A stretch of 64,000 nucleotides of DNA, taken from assembly GCA_951799405.1 (NCBI GenBank), contig OX637350.1, positions 4,449,852 to 4,513,851 on the forward strand, read 5' to 3'. The translations under genes were made by a program, and so were the position numbers. This DNA is from Agapetus fuscipes (Eukaryota > Arthropoda > Insecta > Trichoptera > Glossosomatidae). Under the pieces are notes generated by a model, which saw only the letters and a program-made list of their open reading frames with translations, searched no databases and was not told where the DNA came from. Below, piece after piece: positions 10,601 through 22,600 of the stretch (the stretch's first letter is position 1; each line of letters starts with the position of its first letter).

Positions 10601-13600
10601 TTTGTGACTATGATATAACATTTTGTGACCATAAGATAACATTTTGTGACCGTGAGGTAACATTTTGTTACCAGGAGATTACGTTTTGTGATAAAATATG
10701 TTTTCGATTTTTTTTATTTGAACGATTTATTTAACGATTTTCATAAACCGGGTAACCTGAATGCACTTTTTCATATTGGAATTTTAAATGTGTCAGTAAG
10801 CCACTTTTCAACATTTCTTGGTTCCAAATATTGATAATAATTCATCTAAGTTGCAAAGATATGTAACATTGGGGATTCACATTATATGCATTCTCACAAG
10901 CGCACACGTAAAAGTTCGCGTGCTGCATGTGAACATTCAACATGAAAACCTAAACCTCAAATGAACATACACCCTGCAACTTTATTTATTTAAATAAATA
11001 AATAAACTTTTGCCGACCTTTCCTGAAACAGGGGTGAAATTGGCACAGTGAACCATTTTCTGCAACATGAGTGGTCAGCCGCATACCCATGAATATGCTA
11101 ATCAACTTGTTATCTCTCTTTTCAGCGTTCCTCACGCACGCTTCCTCTGCCCTCATCACGCTGGTGACATTTGGTTTGTACTTCTTGCTGGAGGAAGACC
11201 AGATGACTCCTGCTAACGTGTTTGCTGGCCTGGCCCTCTTCAACCAGCTGACAGTCCCTTTGTTCATCTTCCCCATCACGGTGCCAATTATCATATCCGC
11301 CATGGTAAAATTATTCAATTAACTTTTCGTAAAAAAACAATTTAAATACAACAGAAAAATATGGCTTTATACTTCGAAAATTCCTGGGAAATAAATTCTT
11401 TAGTAAAGTGAATAACGTTGGCACAGATAAATCGGAAAAAAATGTGCCTTCACACGGCTAGGTTTCCATGAAAAAATATCATAACTGACAGGGTAGAATT
11501 ATTCAGTTAACTTTTCGTAATATTTTTTCAATATTTAAATGCAACAGAAAAATATGGCTTTATTCTTCGAAAATTCCTGGGAAATAAATTCTTTAGTAAA
11601 GTGAATGACGTTGGCACAGATAAATCGGAAAAAAATGTGCCTTCACCCGGCTAGGTTTCCATGAAAAAATATCATAACTGACATGGTAGAATTATTAAGT
11701 TAACTTTCCGTAATATTTTTCAATATTTAAATGCAACAGAAAAAAATGGCTTTGTACTTCAAATATTCCTGTGAAATATTGTTTTTAGTAAAGAAAATGA
11801 CTTTGGCACAGATAAATCGGAAAAAATGTGCCTTCACTCGGCTAGGTTTCCATGAAAAAATATATCCGCTGTGGTAAAATTATTCAATCAGCATTTCGTA
11901 ATATTTTTTCAATTTAAATATATCAGAAAAATATGGCTCTATACTTCAAAATTTTTATTAATTCCTGTGAAATAGAGTCTTGAGTAAAGAAAATGATATC
12001 GGCATTAAAAACATTCTAAAAAGTGCCGTGGAACAGTCCAGAGAATTTTGGAAAGTATAACTTTATTTTGATTCCATTTTTTTGTCTGTGTAAAGCTAGT
12101 TTTGGACTATTTTTTCTTCCATGATATTCTAGAATTGCCATTATTTTTCAGTGGGCTTTCTCGTAAGAATATAACACCTCCATTTAATTTTATTATTCTT
12201 TTGCATGGTTTAACGTGGAAAAAGACGATAGGGTAATTGATGATCTGGCTATTTTCAGCAGAAATGTTAGCTGCGTAGTGACCTTTGTTTCAAGACATTA
12301 ACATACTCCTTTACTTATAGGTTGGTATGAGGCTAACCCCCCAAACTGTAAAAAATGGTTCACTTTGCCAATGCCACCCCTGTTTCAGTGAAGGTCGGCA
12401 AAAGTTGCAGGGTGTATGTTCATTTGTATTTACACATGCAGCAATTGTAAGCAAAAACAGTCTGCTTGTTTGTGAGCATGCATTTAGTATGAATTTAAAA
12501 TTGATTTCTAATCAATTTTAAAGAACCTAAAATTCTAGTGAAACACTGTTTTACTTGCACACAATTATTATATTTATTGGAATTAATAAATACAAACGTT
12601 TTCGATCTCTCGATTATCTTCATGTAGAATAAAAATAAAATTCAAAAAGTCATTTAGGAATAGAAAAAAATAATTTTAAAAGTGTATATGTCTTTGCAAC
12701 TTAGATTATAGATTATATACAACAGGGGTGCCCATACTTTTTCTTGAGGAGATCGACATTTTAACTGTTTAGCTTTTAATACTTCCTCCATGTGTTTAGC
12801 CTACCAAATATAACTCATAATTCATAAACATTATTATTAAGGAAAAAATTAGCATAAAATGAATTAACAAATAAAATAAAAATAAAAGTGCAAAATGTCA
12901 AATCTGTATTAAATTTTTAATCTCTAACATTATAAAAAGAAATTAAAATAATACTGGTACAATATAAAAATAAAAATGATCTTGATGCTGATGTCAAAGC
13001 GTGACATTGGTGGTCCTCCACAAAATGTTCGTAGTTAGGGATATTCTCAGTTAAAGCTAGACGCAAGCAGGCTGTCAGGTGGGCATTTGTGAGACGAGTA
13101 CGATACATTTTTCTTTTGAAAAAAGCTACAGTTTTAAAGTCGATCACTGAAAATTTTAGATATCCTTAGCGATCGACTTTAAAACCTCCCGCAATCGACC
13201 GGTCGATTGCGATCAACCGTATGGGCCCCTCTGATATAGAACAGATGGTTCAATATCAAAATGTGTTGCTCATTTACAAATTTCCAGCGATGATTTGTTT
13301 ATCCCCGAATTAGGTGAGCACAGACAGACTGCAAGAGTTTCTCGCCTTGCCAGAAATAAACGAGAAGCCAGAAACTGTAAACATCGATGTCTCGAAGCCG
13401 CAGTCACAGTCACAAGATGGCATAGAGCAGTCAGCGACTGACGTCATGAAGGAAACCCTGAGGAGTGCCGCTTACGTGCTGAGCAACATCGATGAAACAG
13501 AAGAAGATTCTGTTGGAGCTGATGACATATTCAAGGAATCGAGCTCTGATGAGGACAGTTCATCCGATAGTTCTCTCGAAGATTTGAATTTACCATTGGA

Positions 13601-16600
13601 AACCTTGTACGCAGTGAAAATATCAAATGCCGTGTTTGCTTGGGGACAAAACGAAGAGTCTTCGAAAATCAGTATCACAGATTGCTTAAAAATTCCCAAA
13701 GGTAAAATACTTGATTTTTTTGATACCAAAACATGATGAGTAAGACTACAATTTATTTACAAATCAAAAATGATATATTTGTTTTTCATTTTCAGGGAAA
13801 CTAACCATGATCGTTGGTAAAACCGGGAGTGGAAAGTCATCATTTCTATCAGCTTTGATTGGTGAAATGAATCACTTGAAAGGAAAAATGGCATGGTCTA
13901 AGTATGTTCCCAAATAAACAAGTAGTATTTCATTTAATAATCCTATGAGAGAGACTCCTTAGATTTCAGAGAATTTGGAGCTCTGTGACACTTATTAGAG
14001 TGCCAGATAGGTGTTGGTGAAGCAGCAACGGATGTTTTGATCCATTGAATAACTTAATATTTGTAGCAGAAGTGTTCACTATATAGTTCTGTGTTACATT
14101 GATTTTGAGACAATATCGTAATAACATTTTTGATCATTCATGTCCTGTATTGTTTTTTTCTTTCAGAAACACATCTTTAGCATACGCAGCACAAAAACCA
14201 TGGTTGCTAAACGCCAGCATTCGGGAAAACATATTGTTTGGATCAGCACGCCATGTGAAACGCTACCGACGCGTCCTGGCTGCCTGTTCCCTGCTGGCTG
14301 AAGTCCGAGCACTTGGAGAGACTATCGAGCCTGGAGAACTAGCTGAACCACGAAGCTCAATCGGGAATGAATCCAGGTCGGGGGTGGTTTGTGGGGCGGA
14401 TGCTCGCGCCCTTTCTGGTGGACAAAGGCAACGCGTAGCTTTAGCCAGAGCTCTCTATTCCCGCGCTCCTGTCCTCCTACTTGATGATCCTCTGGCAGCC
14501 CTCGACCAGACTGTGGCGCAGAAAGTCTTTGACAGAGCCATCAGACGAATGTGCTTGAAGCAAGGCAGAACAGTTGTGATGGTCACACACAAGCTTCAAC
14601 TGCTATCCTATGCAGATCAGGTATCTTTTTCAACGTTGGGCTACGCAGTATTTGTTATTATTTTGATCATGAAATATTATGTACTAAATCAAGAATTTCA
14701 TTCAGTTATTGTTATAAAGCAAAAAGATTTTGAGGTTTGCACGACTTCATAATTATCCAATCAAAAAAAGATGAAGTAATCATTTGTTTTAGATCATTTA
14801 CATTGACAACGGTACAGCTCGATCTATGGGTTCATTGGCAAACGTAGAAGAAATGGATCCTTTATTAGCCAACGAATGGAGATCATTACTTTCAAGAGGT
14901 GGCTTAGAAGAACCATCGATTTCTAAAGAAAGAAATGCTCGGGGTCGATGGCAGGTTGTCCGATTGGTCAATCGCTTCAGCCATTTAGTCAGTCATACAA
15001 AACCAGGAAGACTTGACGAGCTAGGAAGTAGAGGCAGTGAAGAAATGTTCATGGTAACAAAACAAAACAAGATGTTATTGATCAAAACAATATTTTGTTA
15101 CTCCGATACTAATCTTCTGATTCTTTCAGTCATCTTTTATTCCATTGCGTAAAAGATTACCAACTTTCAACGGGTCAAAGTACTTCACACACGACATACA
15201 GCTGCCAGCTGAAGATTGTGATGACGATGTGCTGCGAAGAACTGCTCCCAAGAGATTATCCACCAAGAGATACAAAAACCAAAATAGACCTACAATAAAC
15301 AACATTTTAAATAGAACGGCAACTAAAAAACACAAACCAGCTGAAAGATCATCATCGTTACAAGTGTTTAAACACAAAGTGAAACCAGCTCCAATGATAC
15401 GACAGTCCTCGTCTCCAGCAATAAACTGTGATCCCCGAGCAGAAACAGATAAAAGCATCAGGTGCATTTTTAAAATAGTCTCAACTACATTAAAATGATC
15501 ACAGCATTAGAAACTCAATCTAGAACCAATCGCTTTATTTGTTACAGGCGTCCATGTGGAGAAAATGGGCAGCAAAAATATTTATTACGGCAGCTCTTAC
15601 CGATGTCTTCACAGAAGCTCATTGAAAATCCTGATGAAGAGTCACAAATGGTTCGACAAAGATCTTTCATGAGGAGACTGCTATCAAGGGCGTCATCAAA
15701 AAAGAAGTATATAATTGCTATAGGTTACTCGTATCCATTGAAGTCTTACAATATTTCACCGTTTAATTATATTTTTGCTTCCAGGAGCGTATCAGAGCCT
15801 GTCATTGTTGGGCAAGAGCGCACTCCTGTTCAACGTCTTATATCAACAACATCAACCATTAGTGAAGACTATAACGATGACGATGATGACAATGGTATAC
15901 CAACTATGCTAAAATTATAATCATGTATCCATGATTTTCCCAACAATTACCCATGAAACCTGTTTTTTACTTTTAGTTGTAGATAATAGTATTTGTGAAA
16001 GACTTGCACCAGATGAAGAAAGGAAGTACGGAACCATTCCGAAACGTGTCTACCTGGAATACTTTAGGTCATGTGGGACATTAGCTGGTTCTTTATATTT
16101 GGGTTCTGCCATAGCTTGGCAAGGAATGCGGGTGTACACAGACGTTTGGCTCAGTGACTGGACCGGCAGAGGAACCACTAAAAATGAATCAATTGACCCA
16201 CGTGAGGTAATCAATAAGCTTGCGCTCGCATCTTAACATCTTGCTACATTTTGATTGCCCTCACGGAATTGCAATTATATACTTTCTTTACACATTTCAG
16301 ATGACTATGTATTTTTCTGGGTACGCAGTTTTATCAATTGTGTCAATTACACTATCGTTCACGTTGAACGCTGTCGGACAATACGCAGGAGCTCTCGCTA
16401 GGAAAAAGTTACACGTCGATCTACTAAAAAATATCATAAAGTGTCCCGTTTTATTTTTTGAAACGACACCCTTAGGTCGCATTATTAATCGATTCTCAAC
16501 AGACGTTGGGATTATAGATAAGGTAAATATTTTCTTCCTTATGTATACATTGTTGTATCTTAAGAATGATAATTAATTTTGTGATTTTTGTTTCTAGAAA

Positions 16601-19600
16601 ATCGCCATATCAATACAAAGGCTTGTGCAGTTTTTATTCATGTGCATGTCTGCCATACTTATCAATGCTGTGATAACACCATGGTTCCTCATTATTGCCG
16701 TACCTATTTGTGTAGCTTATTATATGATTCAAAAATTCTACAGATCTTCCGCCAGGTAAATCATTAACATATATCAAGGAGTCCGCACATTCAAATCGGA
16801 GAAATAAATACGACGTCACTTGGATGGGTTGCTAGGTACTTGCGATTGGTTAAATGGTTGCTGAGGACCTTTGTTCCGGATCTGAAAACTTGGTCCTTAT
16901 TATCCATACGAAATAAAAGGTGGCACTATAGAAAGGATACACTGCGATACTTCAATGCAACATTATGTATGCAGATTTAAAAGATGGTAAAGCGCTACAT
17001 ACTGTATTTATCAGTTTTGCACTTTAAATATATTTTACAATCCTGTAAAGAAGAATAAAATCCAAATATTATGGAATCCATTTTTTTTGTATGGACGACA
17101 ATCTGTGACGTCATCTAGTCGAGGGAAATTTTGAATACGCGGACTCCATTTATTTTTATTTTTTCTCCGGTAACCATGTACATAACAATAATTCCATCAA
17201 TTTCTTTCAGAGAATTACAAAGATTAGATGCCATAACAAAATCCCCAGTGCTATCACATTTCTACGAAACAATCGGCGGCTTATCATCCATCAGGGCATT
17301 TGGCCAACAAGAGCGCTTCACCAATGAGTTTTGGTGTAAAATGGACGTCAATACAAACGCCTTCATCATCTTGAATTCAAGCGATCGTTGGCTTGGAATA
17401 TGTTTGGTAAATACTTACTTAAATCCTGTTCACATAGTCCGGTTTGTCGATGGTTTTGGTGGAGACGTGTATGGGATCGCCGAACAAACTGCGTGAAACC
17501 TAACCTACTAGGCGAGTGAATAAATAAACTGTATGTGATTGGTTTTTTTTGTTGTTGTCTGGCCACCCCTAGCGGAATGGCGACAGAGTTACAGTTACAG
17601 TTACAGTTACAGTACAGGTTCATATGCGGCATGTGCAAGCGCAAACTTATACGTGCATATAATAAGAATCTCTAATGTTACAGATTATCTTTGCAACTTA
17701 GATTAGACTAGTTTAGGAATTTGGAAAGAATGGATCATGAACGCTTGACAAAAATATCCACAGAGGAAATTCAAGAGGTAAGGGATGACCGAGAAAGGAA
17801 TAGATTCTCCTATAAAGTGGTTAAAGAGCCTACTCCATTGGTCGACTATTCTATATCTATATAATCCATAGTCTTGGTTAATAATCTATGCTCAAAGATA
17901 TTTAGGTATTATTTATATTTAATGCATGTCCACAAACAGACACATGTAAGTTAGCGCCTACAAATGCTGCATGCGTACTTCCATATTGAAATCCGACCCT
18001 CAAATGAACATAAACCCTGCAACTTTTGCCGAACTACCCTGAAACAGGAGAGAATTTTTTACAGGATGGATGATCAGACTCATGCCAACCTTTAAGTCAA
18101 GGAATAAAACCGGATTAAATTGAGAAGGGAACACGGATACTGGTAGATCATTCCATAAACCGGCAGTTTGGCAAAGGAATGAGTCATGAAAACGCCAAGT
18201 TCTCATAGTTTTGAGATCGACTGCAAAGGGATGGCACTTTACCCACCTCCACCCACCAAGTTCGGATGAATGAGAGTCGTCCTACGAGTTTCCCGTTCCG
18301 AAATGTCGTTAATGTGTTCCAGGACTATTTAGGAGGTGGCATTGTGTTTGCCGCCATCAACGCGGCTCTGCTCTCGGCCAAGATGTACCCGGAGACCGTG
18401 ACGCCCTCGCTGGTGGGGCTGGCCATCAACTACACGCTGCTCATCCCCATCTACCTGAACTGGGTGGTGAAGTTCCTGGCCGACATGGAGATGTACATGA
18501 GCGCGGTGGAGAGGGTCAGGCACTACGCTGGCCTGCCCACCGAGGACTACAGGGAAAAATGTAACCAGCAACATTATTGATTTCCTAATAATATGAAGAC
18601 TACAGGGAAGAACGAGGAATGTTAGTTCAAGAACATGATGAGTAAATCGCAATGCAACTATAATGAACGATCTGGGGGTAGTCCATGGTGGTGGTAGTGC
18701 GTATAATGACGTTCTGGTGTGAGCGAGAGATCGAAGAATGATCTGGAATATGCCAGAAGGATCTCTGTTGTCCCTATATAAGAGGACTGCAATAGGGCAG
18801 CAGGCAGAGGTATCGATAAAACATTGAACCGTGAAGTTCGAAAGCCAGAGCTGGAAATCAATTGTTATAATTTGTGAATAAATTCTGTCGAAATAAATAA
18901 TTGCAGTTTAATTAAAAGAGAACCCATTAAAACGTTACAATATCTTTGCAGCTTAGATTATAGATTATACAGCTGTATTCATTTTATGAGATCTTTTAGA
19001 GGTACTACAGATCGATGGTTAAAAGGTAGTAATAATAAGCGGCACTTTGATCAAAAATAAGTTATGAATGCTATCCTACTTGAAAATTTTCGCTCTTTCT
19101 AATGCGCTAACTCCCATAGCTCTACGATGATTTTTGTATTGTTTATGCCCAGGCAAACAAGTGCGTTTTCGAAGTAGGTATGGTTTTTTGTGTAACCGAC
19201 AAGATTTTGGCCTTTTTTGTCCTAAAGACGCTTGTGACATTAAAAAAAACGTAAGACTTCGTAAAACCACAATAATAAGAATGCCAGTAAATGCCTTTTT
19301 TTATTTTTTATTTTAGAGCTGTTTTGATTTTAACGATATGATGAAAAATAAAAAAGTTATGCAATTTTTCTGCAATGTCAAACTTTAAACTGCTCTCCTG
19401 AACAATTTAGTCTTGTCGCTTATTTTAGTTACTGCCTTTTAACCGTCGATATGAAGAATATTTTTCTCCTTTTTCTGAAACAGTGCTACCTTAACGTGAA
19501 TACATTCAGAAATCAATATATAAATGTCCGTATATCGAAGGGTGTTTCTTTTGTTACCAGGTGATAGACTGCCGGAGGGTTGGCCTACAAAGGGCGAGGT

Positions 19601-22600
19601 CCGACTGTCGGGGGTGACGCTGCGCTACGGGGGCTCCGGGGACCCCGTCGTGCATAAAGTAGACCTCCACGTGCCCGCCGGCCAAAAGGTGATAAATTCA
19701 TTACTACACTGTAAGCTACATTACGTGCGGGAAGCGTGCTTTTGACCTATTTACGGGAAACCTCGAAAAGATATATAATGATCGGGTAAAAAAATAATGT
19801 AATTTGAAAGAGGATGTGAAAGTTGAGGTACAAAAGAATGTGATGAGATGGTTTGGGCATGTGGAAAGAATGAATGATGATAGACTGACAAAGTATATCG
19901 CACGTTTAATAATAAAGAGAAATAACTCCAAAATTGGGAAAATCGAGATTTTGTAATAAAACGCAAGAACAATGCGGGAAGAATAGGTAGAATGCGACAG
20001 CCGTTCAATTTGGACGAATATGACCGAGATAAAACATCGGCCGCCTTTTTCATCCCATACATGTTGTACTGGTTGTCTGAACTTTAAACGTGATTTCCCA
20101 ACATTCATGTTTTTTGAGTTATTGCTCTTTATTATTAAACGTACGATATATTAACAGAGGAAGTGTAAAAGGAAAAAGAGGTAAGAGACGACCGAGAAAA
20201 GTATGCAGTGATCAGATTGAGGAGATTGTGAAATAATGGGATATACAAAGTGAGCGTAAAAGAAGAAAATGCATTAAAAAGGTGATTGATATAAATGAAT
20301 TGAAAGAGGTATGTCAGGATAGGAAAAAATGTAGGCAACTCTGCAGAGGCTCTGGCCACTCCTAGCGGAATGGCGACAGATTTACAGTTACAAGTCTTAA
20401 GAAAGATAACAAGAGAACCACGACCATAATTTCCTTCCCAAAGGACATCACAGTAGGTGTACCACTGTTACTGTATCCTGACGCCGTTCCACTAGGGGTG
20501 GCCGGTACCTCCGCAGATGAATTTTTGTCCTTACATACTCTTTCATCACTTCAAAATTCATCATTTTCTTCATACATACTCTTCCCTTATTCTCAATCTG
20601 CAGGTCTCATTCTCTCGCAATCTCACCTATTTGGTCTATCCATATTCCTTCCTCGGTCTTCACCTTCCACGCTTTCCTCTGACATTTCTTCGTACACCAT
20701 GTTAATTGTAAACTAGCTTCCTCCCTTGACTAGCTGGCAATCTGTGGTCGCACCGGCAGCGGCAAATCCTCGCTTCTGCTGTCTCTCCTGCAGCTGGTGG
20801 ACGTGGCTGAGGGCAGCATCAGCGTAGATGACGTCCTCCTGAAGACAGTTCCTCTGCAGCAGGCGCGCTACCAGTTGGCGTGCGTGCCCCAGGAAGGGGC
20901 GCTGTTCAGCGGCAGTGTGAGGGAGAACCTGCAGCCTGGAGGAGAAGCAGCCGAACAGGATATGTGGAAGGCGCTTGAGGAGGCGCAGCTCAAGGAAACC
21001 ATTGCCAGTCTTCCAGGCGGACTGGGTACGCAAATTTTAAAATTCCTTTCTATACAGCTCTTTTTCTGTGAGTCCCCTGTCAGCAGGCCAGGATTAAAAC
21101 CACTGGGGGCCCTTGTGCGGGGAAAGTCATGGGGCCCCCCAACTCTCTTCTCCCGGAATATTGAATCCAGTCGCGCCTTTCTTTCCATTCTGTTCAATCG
21201 ACGGACCACTCGCACATATACACACGGAAGTATTGCCGCGCGTAATTCTAATCTAATCTAATCTAAGTTGCATTTCAAAGATACATATGTTACATTGGGG
21301 ATTCACATTACATGCATTCTCACCAGCAGACACGCACAAGTTTGCGCTTGCACATGCCGGATGTGAACCTACAACAAAAAACCCAAATCGTAATTGAACA
21401 TGCACCTGAACATGATTCACACAAAAACAGCGCTCACGAAATAAATCATCCTAAATTAATTTGAATGCCTTCTTCAAAACCTTCAGATGGCATCGTCAGC
21501 GAAGGAGGGGCCGGCTGGAGTGTGGGAGAGCGGCAGCGCATGGAGGTGGCCAGAGCCTTGCTGCGAGGAGGCTCCCTGCTGCTTCTGGATGAGCCGACTG
21601 CTGCCCTGGACACGGCCACCGAGAGGAAACTGCTGCCAGCGCTGGCCACCAAGTCAAGGACACTCATCACCGTCGCTGTGAGTTGAAACATCTATTTATA
21701 ATCCTGTGTAAAAATGGTTCACTTTTCCACAAAAACTCACATGAGAATAAAGCTTGCAACTCCTGACACCCTACCTGAAACGGGGTGACATTAGCAAAAG
21801 CGAACCAAGTTTTCAAAGCATAAACATAAACCCTGCAGAATTCCCGCGGAAAGCAGGGGCGCCAGTGTCAAGTCGACTATTTATACAATAGCGTAATTAT
21901 TTGGTAGATAAAAAAAAATATTATATTGAATGGTCATTCATTTTATTGAGGGTGAATAGCCATAATGCTTTATTTAAAAACTAAATTGACAGAAGAAAAA
22001 TGAAAACCTGTCAAATATTATTTGAAAATGGAACGAATTCTTATGCGTGGTAGGTATTCAGAAAAAAATGGGGAAAATAAGCATAAGGACAGATAAATGA
22101 TAAATGTTAGAGAATCTAAAAACGTAGAAAAAAATAAATTCGGTGAAAAATATCGTCAATGTATGTGAGTAAGAGAATGAACAACATTATTTTTAAAAAC
22201 AAAATCGAACCTCAAAATAAAATATGAAAATCATACCTTCTGTTTGAAAATGGAATTCATTTTTCCGTAATATGCATGCTATGTACAAAATAAAGTGCTA
22301 AATAATATTGTTCCTATCTATAAAAAATGTATATATATTTTTACGTGATTTTTACAATGTTATTTTATTAAATCGTAAGATGCATCATTAAAAATATTTT
22401 AAGCATTTGTTTTTATTTTTACTTACATAATACACATAACACTAGACATTTCTTTCCTTGTGGATTTCATATCTAAGAATAAAAAAAGCGTCACAAATTA
22501 AATATGAATGCTACTTATATGATTTCAAATCAGCTCTTATCTTGAATAATTCACTTAAAAATACAATGCCATGAATGATACAAGCGAAAAGTAATTATTT

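Noticed and set aside
9945..10700. CRISPR-like regular repeats
   Set aside because: Units are head-to-tail without unique spacers, in a eukaryotic intron; a minisatellite.
9893..10734. ORFs of about 100-130 codons on both strands
   Set aside because: They read through a 21-bp minisatellite whose period is a multiple of three; not genes.
12327..12521. Short [23 protein letters not shown], also found at many other places
   Set aside because: It recurs only because it is the plus reading of SINE-B; frames are broken in most copies.
15126..15467. 113-codon minus ORF
   Set aside because: Antisense shadow of Sur exon j.
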